From Comamonas sp. NLF-1-9 (lineage in GTDB: Bacteria > Pseudomonadota > Gammaproteobacteria > Burkholderiales > Burkholderiaceae_C), in contig NZ_CP078069.1 in assembly GCF_019195435.1 (NCBI RefSeq), forward strand, positions 2,728,001 through 2,792,000: DNA of 64,000 nt. The letters run 5' to 3'. Shown in pieces: positions 1 through 8,101 of this stretch; position 1 is the stretch's first letter; each line of letters begins with the position of its first letter. The position numbers were made by a program, and so were the translations under genes. Below the pieces are notes generated by a model. It searched no databases and was not told where the DNA came from. It worked only from the letters and a program-made list of their open reading frames with translations.

Positions 1-1
1 C

Positions 2-1807
2 AGCAGCCAACTGGCCAAGGTGCCCGACGCCGGCGCCGGCCTGGTGCTCGAGCGCATGCTCGACCAGCTGGGCGCCTCCGACCTGGTGCTCTGGAGCGCC
101 GGCGGGCAGCCGCTGGCCAGCGCCGGGCAGTCGCTGCTCACGCTCAGCCCGGTGCGCCCCAGCGCGCAGATGCAGCAGCAGGCGCGCCAGCAGCGGGCAA
201 GCTGGCAGATCGAGGGCCTGGAAGACGTCACCCGCGCCGACCCCGCGGTGCATGCGCGCGTGCGTGTGCTGGTGCCGGTGGTCAACCCGCGCGTGGGCTT
301 GCTGGAAGAGCCGCGCTACCTGGAAGCGGTGATGGAGCTGCCGAGCGCGCTGGTCACCAACGCGCTGGCGGTGCAACAGGCCAACCGCGAATACCAGGAA
401 CGGGCGCTGGCGCGCGTCGGCCTGCGGCGCATGTACATCGGCACGCTGACCCTGAGCCTGTTCATGGCGGTGTTCGGCGCGGTACTGCTCGCGGTGATCC
501 TGGGCAATCAACTGGCACGCCCGCTGCTGGTGCTGGCCGACGGCGTGCGCGAGGTGGCCGCGGGCAACCTCGCGCCCAAGGCCGCGCTGGAAAGCCACGA
601 CGAGCTCAGCCAGCTCACGCGCGCCTTTGCGCTGATGACCCAGCAGCTCGCGGAAGCGCGCCAGCAGGCCACGCACAGCATGCAGGCGCTGGACAGCGCG
701 CGCGCCTACCTGCAGACGATTCTGGACAACCTGACCGCGGGCGTCATCGTGCTCGACCCCGAGGGGCGCATGCGCACCAGCAACCCCGGCGCCACGCGCA
801 TCCTGCGCGTGCCGCTCGCGGCCTGGCAGGGCGAGCCGCTGTCGGAGGTGCCCGAGCTTGCCGACTTTGCCTTGGCGGTGCGCCAGCAGTTCGACATCTT
901 TCTGGGCAACACCGAGCGCCACGGCCTGGACCACTGGCAGCACGCCTTCGAGCTGCACGGCAGCGCCAACGCGCCCGCCGGCATGCCGGGTCAGGGCCTG
1001 AGCCTGGTGGCGCGCGGCGCGGTGCTGCCCGACAACGGCCGGCTGCTGGTGTTTGACGACATCTCGGAGATCGTCTCTGCCCAGCGCACCCAGGCTTGGG
1101 GCGAGGTCGCGCGGCGCCTGGCGCACGAGATCAAGAACCCGCTCACGCCCATCCAGCTCTCGGCCGAGCGCCTGGCGCTCAAGCTCGACGGCAAGCTCGC
1201 GCAGCCCGAGCAGGCCATCCTGAACAAATCGGTCAAGACCATCGTCGAGCAGGTCGATGCCATGAAGCGCCTGGTCAATGAATTCCGCGACTACGCGCGC
1301 CTGCCTGCGGCCAATCTGCATCTGCTGGACCTGAACGCGCTGGTGAGCGACGTCTTGCATCTGTACGGCGAAGAGACGGCCGCCGTGCCCGTGGTCGCCG
1401 AGCTGGATCCGCGCTGCCCGCCGATCGCCGGCGACGCCCAGCAGCTGCGCCAGGTGGTGCACAACCTGCTGCAAAACGCCCAGGACGCCACCTTGCAGGC
1501 GCGCGGCGCAGACGCCGCACAGCGCCCGCCGGTGCGCCTGCAGACCGTCTGGAACGAGGCCGGCCAGCGCGTGCGCCTGACGGTGAGCGATGGCGGCGCG
1601 GGCTTTCCCGAGCACATCCTGCGCCGCGCCTTCGAACCCTATGTCACCACCAAGCCGCACGGCACCGGCCTGGGCCTGGCGGTGGTCAAGAAAATCGCCC
1701 AGGAACACGGCGCGCGCGTGGACATTGCCAACCGCATCCATGAAGGCGTGATAGAGGGCGCGCAAGTCTCGTTATCATTCGAGGCGAGGCCACAGGCGGC
1801 CACCTGA
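2..1807 (+). CDS. ntrY: NtrY-like sensor histidine kinase, 5' end outside window
   Basis: Membrane sensor kinase of the NtrY type, which autophosphorylates on histidine and passes the phosphate to the regulator encoded next. The reading frame is open from the first bases of the window, so the true start lies upstream; a GTG at 20 is only an internal candidate. Counting from that GTG, a sensor part is followed by a membrane segment near residues 137-162, a HAMP domain near 163-215, a PAS domain near 225-340, a HisKA domain with the phospho-acceptor in the motif AHEIKNPLTPIQL (His about 369), and a HATPase domain with a G box GTGLGL near 548. The regulator starts 40 bases downstream, which fits a two-gene operon. 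Family assignment is firm. The signal sensed cannot be read from the sequence. Confidence 0.92.
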   Translation, partial: SSQLAKVPDAGAGLVLERMLDQLGASDLVLWSAGGQPLASAGQSLLTLSPVRPSAQMQQQARQQRASWQIEGLEDVTRADPAVHARVRVLVPVVNPRVGLLEEPRYLEAVMELPSALVTNALAVQQANREYQERALARVGLRRMYIGTLTLSLFMAVFGAVLLAVILGNQLARPLLVLADGVREVAAGNLAPKAALESHDELSQLTRAFALMTQQLAEARQQATHSMQALDSARAYLQTILDNLTAGVIVLDPEGRMRTSNPGATRILRVPLAAWQGEPLSEVPELADFALAVRQQFDIFLGNTERHGLDHWQHAFELHGSANAPAGMPGQGLSLVARGAVLPDNGRLLVFDDISEIVSAQRTQAWGEVARRLAHEIKNPLTPIQLSAERLALKLDGKLAQPEQAILNKSVKTIVEQVDAMKRLVNEFRDYARLPAANLHLLDLNALVSDVLHLYGEETAAVPVVAELDPRCPPIAGDAQQLRQVVHNLLQNAQDATLQARGADAAQRPPVRLQTVWNEAGQRVRLTVSDGGAGFPEHILRRAFEPYVTTKPHGTGLGLAVVKKIAQEHGARVDIANRIHEGVIEGAQVSLSFEARPQAAT

Positions 1808-1847
1808 CAAGACCGCCAAGGCGAATCGAGAGGGTGCAAACAAAGAC

Positions 1848-2537
1848 ATGGCAAATATTCTGGTGGTCGACGACGAACTGGGGATACGCGACCTGCTGTC
1901 CGAAATCCTCAACGACGAAGGCCATAGCGTGGACCTGGCCGAAAACGCCGGCCAGGCGCGCAGCGCCCGCGAGTCGGCAAATTACGACCTGATCCTGCTC
2001 GACATCTGGATGCCCGACACCGACGGCGTCACGCTGCTCAAGGAATGGGCCACCAGCGGGCAGTTGACCATGCCGGTCATCATGATGAGCGGCCACGCGA
2101 CCATAGAGACTGCGGTGGAGGCCACGCGCATCGGCGCCTTCTCCTTCCTGGAAAAACCCATCACGCTGCAAAAGCTGCTCAAGGCCGTGGAGCAAGGCCT
2201 GACCCCGGCCGCGCCCGCCGGCGCCAAGGGCAAGTCCAGCGGGCGCGGCGGCGCGCACGCCGGCGCTGGCGCCGCCGCTCCTGCGGCCGCGGGCGGCGCT
2301 CCGGCCAGCTCCGCTCCCCCCGAGCCCGGTCCGCTGCCGCACCAGGGCTTTGATCTGGACCGCCCCCTGCGCGAAGCGCGCGATGGCTTCGAGAAGGCTT
2401 ATTTCGAATTCCACCTCGCGCGCGAAGGCGGCTCCATGACGCGCGTGGCCGAAAAGACCGGTCTGGAACGCACCCACCTGTACCGCAAGCTGCGCCAGCT
2501 CGGCGTGGACCTGGGCCGCGGCAAGCGCAACAACTGA
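1848..2537 (+). CDS. NtrX-like response regulator without AAA+ domain
   Basis: Response regulator of 229 residues, partner of the upstream NtrY-like kinase. Residues 1-120 are a receiver domain: acidic pair D8/D9, phospho-acceptor D52 in LLDIWMPD, and the conserved Lys in LEKP near 102. Residues about 175-229 form a Fis-type helix-turn-helix (GLERTHLYRKLRQLGV) of the kind that ends NtrX. Classical NtrX of about 450 residues carries a sigma-54 AAA+ ATPase between these parts. Here that region is only an Ala/Gly/Pro-rich linker of about 55 residues, with no Walker A and no GAFTGA. It should therefore bind DNA but not drive sigma-54 promoters directly. The layout also resembles PrrA/RegA-type regulators, but the HTH wording is closer to NtrX. 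A strong terminator follows. Confidence 0.88.
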   Translation: MANILVVDDELGIRDLLSEILNDEGHSVDLAENAGQARSARESANYDLILLDIWMPDTDGVTLLKEWATSGQLTMPVIMMSGHATIETAVEATRIGAFSFLEKPITLQKLLKAVEQGLTPAAPAGAKGKSSGRGGAHAGAGAAAPAAAGGAPASSAPPEPGPLPHQGFDLDRPLREARDGFEKAYFEFHLAREGGSMTRVAEKTGLERTHLYRKLRQLGVDLGRGKRNN

Positions 2538-2543
2538 AGCCCT

Positions 2544-2568
2544 CCGGCCGAAGGGGCGGCCGTTTTTT
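2544..2568 (+). terminator. Rho-independent terminator after the NtrX-like gene
   Basis: CGGCCG, loop AAGGGG, CGGCCG, then six T. It starts just after the regulator's stop codon and ends the kinase/regulator operon. Confidence 0.85.
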
Positions 2569-2573
2569 CCCCC

Positions 2574-2579
2574 TATAAT
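2574..2579 (+). promoter_or_regulatory. -10 element of tRNA-Phe promoter
   Basis: Perfect TATAAT 11 bases before the first tRNA base. The matching -35 position falls in the loop of the preceding terminator (AAGGGG) and is poor, so only the -10 box is visible. Confidence 0.55.
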
Positions 2580-2589
2580 CACGCGCTCT

Positions 2590-2665
<76 letters not shown>

Positions 2666-2677
2666 AGTTATATAAGG

Positions 2678-2712
2678 AAACCCCGCTACGTAAACACTAG
2701 CGGGGTTTTTCT
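2678..2712 (+). terminator. Rho-independent terminator after tRNA-Phe
   Basis: Stem AAACCCCGCTA / TAGCGGGGTTT around a 9-base loop, running into a T-rich tract (TTTTTCTTT), a dozen bases after the tRNA CCA end. Confidence 0.9.
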
Positions 2713-2874
2713 TTGCGCGCCCTTCCTTGCGCGCCCTGGCGCGGCGCAGCGGCACCCTGAACGCCAGGCGCGCATAATCTGGCGCAGAGGCGCAGAAGGG
2801 GGAGCACCTCGGCGACCGAGGCAAGCGCGCGCGAAGAGCGGAGCCTGCGGACGTGCTACACGAGAACCTCAGGC

Positions 2875-3849
2875 GTGCAACCGATACCGCGATTCCACCG
2901 CAGCAGGCTTCGACACATGGTCGTCGCGGCGGGCGCGCTGGGGCTCGCAGACCCGGCCGCGGCGTTCGAGCACCTGAGCTTTCTCGACCCGCAAGGGCCG
3001 ATCGCTGCGGCCCAGCGCGATCATTTCTGGCTGGTGCTCGCCATCCTCTTCGTATTCGTCGCGGCGCCGGTGTTCGTGGGCACGCTGTGGCTGCTCGTGC
3101 GTTACCGCTACGGCGCCAAGGGCAGCAAGGGCGCCATGTATACGCCGCACTGGAAGTTCTACAAGCCGCTCGAATTTTTCAATTGGGGCGGCCCGGTGGT
3201 CATCGTGCTGTTCATTTCGGTGCTGGTCTGGCACAACGCGCAGCGCTACGACCCGTATCGGGCCATCGCGAGTACCGCCGCCGCCGTGCCGGTGCAGGTG
3301 GTGGGTTACGACTGGAAGTGGTTGTTCATCTACCCAGACGAAGGTATCGCGACGGTGGGCACGCTGGTCCTGCCCGTGGCTCGGCCTGTGGCCATGGAGC
3401 TGACTTCGGCCACCGTGATGCAGTCCTTCTTCATTCCCGCGCTGGGCAGCCAGATCTACGCGATGGGCGGCATGGTCACCAGGCTGCATCTGCAAGCGGA
3501 CCGGCCTGGGCGCTTGCTCGGAGAGAACACCATGTTCAACGGCGAGGGCTTTCAGCAGCAGCGCTTTCCCGTGGCGGTGGTGTCCGAGGACGACTTCAGG
3601 GACTGGGCGGCGCGGGTGCGCAGCGAGGGTCGGCCGCTGGACGCTGCCGCGCTGCAAGCCTTGTCGGCGCGCGACACCGCCGCGCGACTGCGCGCCGCGC
3701 TGCCGCAGGCGAGCGCCGCCGATGGCAGCGTATACCTCACGCAGGTGCCGCCGGACTTCTTTTCCGGCCTGGTGGCGGCCACGATGAAGGGGCAGGCCGT
3801 GGCTCCGACGGCGCTGGCGGGCACCGCCCCGGTTTCGGAGGCACGCTGA
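2875..3849 (+). CDS. cyoA: Cytochrome bo-type quinol oxidase subunit II
   Basis: Subunit II of a heme-copper quinol oxidase in the cytoplasmic membrane. The 324-residue protein has a basic signal/anchor region, two membrane segments near residues 48-75 and 102-122, and a periplasmic cupredoxin-like domain containing WKWLFIYPDEGIATV and the stretch MQSFFIPALGSQIYAMGGM. The cysteines that bind the CuA centre in cytochrome c oxidases are absent, which marks a quinol rather than cytochrome c user. The usual CyoA lipobox cysteine is also absent. GTG at 2875 keeps the basic residues ahead of the first hydrophobic stretch; ATG at 2917 is the alternative. cyoB starts two bases after the stop. Confidence 0.93.
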   Translation: MQPIPRFHRSRLRHMVVAAGALGLADPAAAFEHLSFLDPQGPIAAAQRDHFWLVLAILFVFVAAPVFVGTLWLLVRYRYGAKGSKGAMYTPHWKFYKPLEFFNWGGPVVIVLFISVLVWHNAQRYDPYRAIASTAAAVPVQVVGYDWKWLFIYPDEGIATVGTLVLPVARPVAMELTSATVMQSFFIPALGSQIYAMGGMVTRLHLQADRPGRLLGENTMFNGEGFQQQRFPVAVVSEDDFRDWAARVRSEGRPLDAAALQALSARDTAARLRAALPQASAADGSVYLTQVPPDFFSGLVAATMKGQAVAPTALAGTAPVSEAR

Positions 3850-3850
3850 G

Positions 3851-5962
3851 GTGGCGATCTCGGCGCTCTGGGACCAGCCGCTGGGGCTGCTGACGCTCAA
3901 GTCCTTGCCCTTCGTGGCGATGCTCGAGGGCGGTGCACAGGCCGATCTCGCGAGCCGGCTGGTCGGCGCTGCGGCTGCGGCCGTGGTGGTTCTGGGCGCG
4001 CTTGCGGTAGCCGCTCTGCTCACGCGCCATCACGCGTGGCGGGCGCTCTGGCGCGACTGGCTCACGAGTGTGGACCACAAGAAGATCGGCATCATGTACG
4101 TGGTGCTGGCGCTGGTGATGCTGACGCGCGGCATCCTCGAGGCGGCGGTCATGCGCGCCCAGCAGGCCGTGGGCCTGAGCGGCGGCTTTCTCTCGCCCGA
4201 GCACTTCGCCCAGCTGTTCAGCACGCACGGCACGATCATGATCTTCTTCATGGCCATGCCGTTTCTCACCGGTCTCATCAATTACGTCGTGCCCTTGCAG
4301 ATAGGCGCGCGCGACGTCGCGTTTCCCCTGCTCAACCTGATCAGCCTGTGGCTGACGGCCTCGGGCGCCATGCTGGTCATGGTTTCGCTCGTGGTGGGGG
4401 AGTTTTCCACCGGCGGCTGGTTCGGCTACCCGCCCTACACCGAGGGCTTGTTCACGCCCGGCGTGGGCGTTGATTACTGGATCTGGTCGCTGACGCTGGC
4501 CTCGCTCGGCTCCACGCTCAGCGCCATCAACATCGTGGTGACGATCTACAAGAAGCGCGCTCCGGGCATGAAGCTGTATTGCATGCCGCTGTTCAGCTGG
4601 ACCGCGCTATGCACCGCCATCATCATCGTCTTCGCCATGCCGCCGCTCACTGCGGCGACGCTGCAGCTCGCGCTGGACCGCTACCTGGGCTTTCACTTCT
4701 TCACCAATGCCCTGGGCGGCAACCAGATGAATTTTGCCAACCTGTTCTGGCTCTTCGGCCACCCCGAGGTCTACGTCCTGATCCTGCCGGCGTTTGGCGT
4801 GTACTCCGAGGTGTTCCCGACCTTTTCCGGCAAGACCCTGTTCGGCTACAAGTCCATGGTCTGGGCCACGATGTCGATTGCCTTTCTCTCGTTTCTGGTC
4901 TGGGTGCACCACTTCTTCACGATGGGGCAGGCCGGACACATCAATGCCGCATTTGGCATCGCATCCATGCTGATCGGCATTCCCACCGGGGTGAAGATTT
5001 ACGACTGGATGACGACCATGTTTCGCGGGCGCATACGCTTGACGGTGCCCATGATCTACGCCATCGCCTTCATCTATCTGTTCGTGATCGGCGGCATCAG
5101 CGGCATGATGCTTGCCAACCCCATCATCGACTACCAGGTGCACAACACGGTGTTCCTGGTCGCTCATTTTCACAACATGGCGGTGCCGGGCGTGCTCTTT
5201 GGCATGCTGGCGGGCTATACCTACTGGTTTCCCAAGGCGTTTGGCTTTCGCCTGCACGAAGGGTGGGGCAGGCTTGCGGCGTACTGCTGGATCCTGGGTT
5301 GGATGGGCGCCTTCTTTCCGCTCTATGTCCTCGGGTTGATGGGGCTGCCGCGGCGCAGCGTGTCTTACCACGATGCGCGCTATGTGCCGCTGGAGCTCGT
5401 CGCCCTGGTGGGTGCACTGCTCGTGGCCGCTGCACTGCTTGCACTGGCAGTGCAGCTGTGGGTATCAGTCCGCCAACGCGAGGCCAACCGCGTCTTCGTG
5501 GGCGACCCCTGGGATGGCCGCAGCCTTGAATGGGCGACCTCGGCGCCGCCGCCCGAATACAACTTCCCGCTCATTCCGGTGGTCAAGGGCCGCGACGCCT
5601 TCACTGCGGCCAAGGAGTTTGGCGTCGGCTATCGGGAGCCCCCCGGCTATGTGGACATCGCCATGCCCGCGAACAGCTCCCTGGGCGCGGTCTTTGGTGT
5701 CAGCGGCTTTCTTGTCGCGTTCGCGCTCACCTGGCACATCTGGTGGCTCGCGCTGCTGGCCTTGCTGGTAGCGCTGGCAGCGCTCATCGCCTGCGGTCTG
5801 CAGCGTCCCGCCGACAGGGTCATTGCCGCCGATGAGGTTGCGCGCACGCACAAGGCCTGGCTGGCTGCGGTGCGCGCCGCTCGGCCGGTCGCACGCAGCG
5901 CGGAATGCAGCAGTGCCAACCAGGGCCTGGCGGCGCTCGAAACCAGAGGCTTGGCGGCGTGA
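3851..5962 (+). CDS. cyoB: Cytochrome bo-type quinol oxidase subunit I
   Basis: Catalytic subunit that reduces O2 at a heme/CuB centre and pumps protons. It has 703 residues, somewhat longer than typical CyoB (about 660), with extra sequence at both ends. Visible ligands include the CuB His with the cross-linked Tyr in FGHPEVYVLILPAFG, the His pair in VWVHHFFTMG, and the heme histidines in LVAHFHNM. TSVDHKKIGIMY opens the conserved core, and more than twelve hydrophobic segments follow. GTG start at 3851, almost touching the cyoA stop. The cyoC ATG overlaps the stop of this gene (ATGA-type), so the operon is tightly coupled. Confidence 0.96.
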   Translation: MAISALWDQPLGLLTLKSLPFVAMLEGGAQADLASRLVGAAAAAVVVLGALAVAALLTRHHAWRALWRDWLTSVDHKKIGIMYVVLALVMLTRGILEAAVMRAQQAVGLSGGFLSPEHFAQLFSTHGTIMIFFMAMPFLTGLINYVVPLQIGARDVAFPLLNLISLWLTASGAMLVMVSLVVGEFSTGGWFGYPPYTEGLFTPGVGVDYWIWSLTLASLGSTLSAINIVVTIYKKRAPGMKLYCMPLFSWTALCTAIIIVFAMPPLTAATLQLALDRYLGFHFFTNALGGNQMNFANLFWLFGHPEVYVLILPAFGVYSEVFPTFSGKTLFGYKSMVWATMSIAFLSFLVWVHHFFTMGQAGHINAAFGIASMLIGIPTGVKIYDWMTTMFRGRIRLTVPMIYAIAFIYLFVIGGISGMMLANPIIDYQVHNTVFLVAHFHNMAVPGVLFGMLAGYTYWFPKAFGFRLHEGWGRLAAYCWILGWMGAFFPLYVLGLMGLPRRSVSYHDARYVPLELVALVGALLVAAALLALAVQLWVSVRQREANRVFVGDPWDGRSLEWATSAPPPEYNFPLIPVVKGRDAFTAAKEFGVGYREPPGYVDIAMPANSSLGAVFGVSGFLVAFALTWHIWWLALLALLVALAALIACGLQRPADRVIAADEVARTHKAWLAAVRAARPVARSAECSSANQGLAALETRGLAA

Positions 5963-6633
5963 TGCGTGCGTTCTGGTCTTGCCTGCAGCGCAAGCTGCTT
6001 GCGCGGCGCAACTTCGACTTCTTCGAGTACCCCGGGATCGAGTGGCGTGTGGACGCGGCAGAGACGGACACGCAGGATGAAAGCGTCCTGCTGGGCTTCT
6101 GGGTGTTCATGATGAGCGACGCCATCTTGTTCGCGATGGCCTTCGCCACCTACGCCACCATGGTGCCCATGGGGTACGCCGGCGGGCCGCAGCCGCGCGA
6201 GCTGTTTCAGCTCGGGCCCATCTTTGCCGAGACGCTGCTGCTGCTGGCCAGCAGCTTCACCATGGGACTTGCGTCGATCGCGCTCAAGTACTGCCAGCCC
6301 GTGCGGCGCCTGGTTGGCTGGCTCGTGCTCACCCTGGTGCTCGGCGCGGCCTTTCTGGCGCTCGAATGGCGGGACTTCAGCGCCATGTTCGCGGCCGGCG
6401 CGCTGCCCACGCGCAGCGGCTACCTGTCGAGTTTTTTCGGCCTGGTGCCATTGCATGGACTGCATGTGCTTGCCGGCTGCATCTGGCTCGCATGCATGCT
6501 GGTGCAGATTTCCATGTACGGCGTCGATCGACGATGCGCGCTGGCGCTCATGCGGCTTGCGCTGTTCTGGCACTTCCTTGGCATCGTCTGGATCTTCATC
6601 TATTCGGTGGTCTACCTCGGAGGACTGGCATGA
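5962..6633 (+). CDS. cyoC: Cytochrome bo-type quinol oxidase subunit III
   Basis: Subunit III of the heme-copper quinol oxidase, 223 residues, with five hydrophobic segments after an N-terminal stretch containing DESVLLGFWVFMMSDAILFA, the typical start of the COX3 fold. The motif PLHGLHVLAG and the closing WHFLGIVWIFIYSVVY are characteristic. ATG at 5962 overlaps the TGA of cyoB and gives the expected length; the frame remains open upstream but that part does not resemble the family. cyoD begins four bases before this stop. The protein stabilises subunit I in the membrane and carries no redox centre. Confidence 0.94.
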   Translation: MRAFWSCLQRKLLARRNFDFFEYPGIEWRVDAAETDTQDESVLLGFWVFMMSDAILFAMAFATYATMVPMGYAGGPQPRELFQLGPIFAETLLLLASSFTMGLASIALKYCQPVRRLVGWLVLTLVLGAAFLALEWRDFSAMFAAGALPTRSGYLSSFFGLVPLHGLHVLAGCIWLACMLVQISMYGVDRRCALALMRLALFWHFLGIVWIFIYSVVYLGGLA

Positions 6634-6977
6634 ACAGGCCGCCATTGCCCCAGAGCGGCGAGCCGAAACCAGGCGCCCGGCGCGAGCTGATGTCCTGCGT
6701 TCGGGCCGTGGCTCTGGCGCTGCTGCTCACCGTGGTGCCGTTCGCACTGGTGCATTGGCAGGTCGCAGGGCGAAGTGCCTTGCTCGCGCTCATCGGCGTC
6801 TGCGCTCTGGTGCAGGCCGCGGTGCACTTTCGCCTGTTTCTGCACCTGGGGCGCAAGCCCAGGCGTGAAGACCTGCAGCTGGTCTTGTTCTCCGTCGCGC
6901 TGCTCGTCATCATGGTCGCGGGCACGATTTGGGTCATGGGCAATCTTGCGGCGCGCATGATGCCGATGGCCCAATGA
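6630..6977 (+). CDS. cyoD: Cytochrome bo-type quinol oxidase subunit IV
   Basis: Small membrane subunit IV of 115 residues with three hydrophobic helices (near residues 25-45, 50-68 and 82-105), matching the size and topology of CyoD. HFRLFLHLG between helices two and three is a family hallmark. ATG at 6630 overlaps the cyoC stop; GGAGG lies just upstream and serves as ribosome binding site. No cyoE (heme O synthase) follows, unlike the E. coli operon; the next gene converges from the other strand. Confidence 0.92.
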   Translation: MNRPPLPQSGEPKPGARRELMSCVRAVALALLLTVVPFALVHWQVAGRSALLALIGVCALVQAAVHFRLFLHLGRKPRREDLQLVLFSVALLVIMVAGTIWVMGNLAARMMPMAQ

Positions 6978-6978
6978 G

Positions 6979-7014
6979 CGCTTGCAGGTGGGCTGCCCCC
7001 CGCAAGAGCGCGCC
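6979..7014. terminator. Possible bidirectional terminator hairpin
   Basis: GCGCTTGC and GCAAGAGCGC can pair (one bulged A) between the converging cyoD and molybdenum hydroxylase genes. There is no long T run on either strand, so this is a weak call. Confidence 0.35.
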
Positions 7015-7028
7015 CGCGCGCGGCCTGC

Positions 7029-8090
7029 TCAGCTGAACAGAAAGCGCGGCAGCTGGCCGCCCATGCGGGCGGCGGACTTCGGCGGCTCCGGCTCACTGGA
7101 GGTGATGGTGCTCAGCACGTCGTGCACCAGTGCCTGGGTCATGCCGATCTTGTACGCGTTGTATTGCAGGGTTTCGGCGCCGCGCGTCGCCGCCTCAGCT
7201 GCGGCCTGCAGCGTCTGCGCGCTGGGCTCGGCGCCTTCGAGCACCCGCTCGGCCGCGTAGCTGCGCCACGGAACGGCCGCAACCGCGCCAATCACCACGC
7301 GCACCTGGTGCATGGTGCGGCCGTCCCAATCCATGGATACCGCGATGCTGCCGCGCGCGAAGTCCCAGGAGTTGCGAATCGTGTCCTTGATGAAGGCCGA
7401 ACGCCGGTTGCCCCCGCGCAGCGGAATCTCTATGCCGGTGAGGATGGCGCCGTTTTGCACCCGGTGCATGATGGTGATGTCTTCCGACGGCGCGACAAAC
7501 AAACGGGCTGCGGGGATGGTGTAGGCGCGCTTGAAGTCGCGCACGTGGATGATCGCATCCAGTGCCACAACGACCGGCGCGAGGTCGGACGGGCTCACGG
7601 TGTAGCAGCGGTCGCCATCGAAGAGGGCGTGCTCGCGGTTGACGCCGTGGTGCGCATAACAGACGTTGCCGCCGTGGCGGTAACAGTAGAAGGGCCCGCG
7701 AAAGTAGGGGCAGCGGTTGTCCTGCAGCAGATTGCCGCCGGCCGTCCCCATGTTGCGTATCTGGGGCGTGGCCACGCGCGCCGCGGCCTGCTTGAGCGCA
7801 TGCAGCTCGGGGCCGAAGTCGCCGTTTTGCAGCTCGGAGAGCTTGGCAAGCGCGCCCACGACAAGGCGCTCGCCGCTGCGGCGCACGCCCTTGAGCGCGT
7901 CGATGCGCTTGAGGTCGATGACGTGCGCGGTGTTGTTCCATTGGCGCTTTTTCATGTCCATGAGGTCGCAGCCTCCGGCCAGGTAGGAGCAATTGCCCTG
8001 GTACTGCTGCGCCAGCTGCAGCGCTTCGTCCAGCGTCCCGGGTGAATGCAGCTGGAAGGGTGCGGCTTCGTTGATTGCGATATGGGGCAT
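7029..8090 (-). CDS. FAD-binding subunit of molybdenum hydroxylase, with 4Fe-4S loop
   Basis: FAD subunit of a xanthine dehydrogenase-family enzyme, 353 residues. YLAGGCDLMDMKK near residue 38 and IRNMGTAGGNLLQDNRCPYF near 112-130 are the FAD-binding motifs of this fold; a CO dehydrogenase flavoprotein C-terminal domain ends the chain. Between about residues 125 and 165 an inserted loop holds four cysteines (RCPYF, FYCYR, NVCYA, DRCYT). That spacing is like the extra [4Fe-4S] loop of PaoB/YagS and HcrB, so a 4Fe-4S cluster is inferred. No signal peptide is visible. It lies 11 bases behind the fused catalytic gene, in the same operon. If the enzyme is exported through the Tat signal of that partner, this subunit must travel with it. 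Confidence 0.88.
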   Translation of the reverse strand: MPHIAINEAAPFQLHSPGTLDEALQLAQQYQGNCSYLAGGCDLMDMKKRQWNNTAHVIDLKRIDALKGVRRSGERLVVGALAKLSELQNGDFGPELHALKQAAARVATPQIRNMGTAGGNLLQDNRCPYFRGPFYCYRHGGNVCYAHHGVNREHALFDGDRCYTVSPSDLAPVVVALDAIIHVRDFKRAYTIPAARLFVAPSEDITIMHRVQNGAILTGIEIPLRGGNRRSAFIKDTIRNSWDFARGSIAVSMDWDGRTMHQVRVVIGAVAAVPWRSYAAERVLEGAEPSAQTLQAAAEAATRGAETLQYNAYKIGMTQALVHDVLSTITSSEPEPPKSAARMGGQLPRFLFS

Positions 8091-8101
8091 GGCGCGCTTC
8101 C

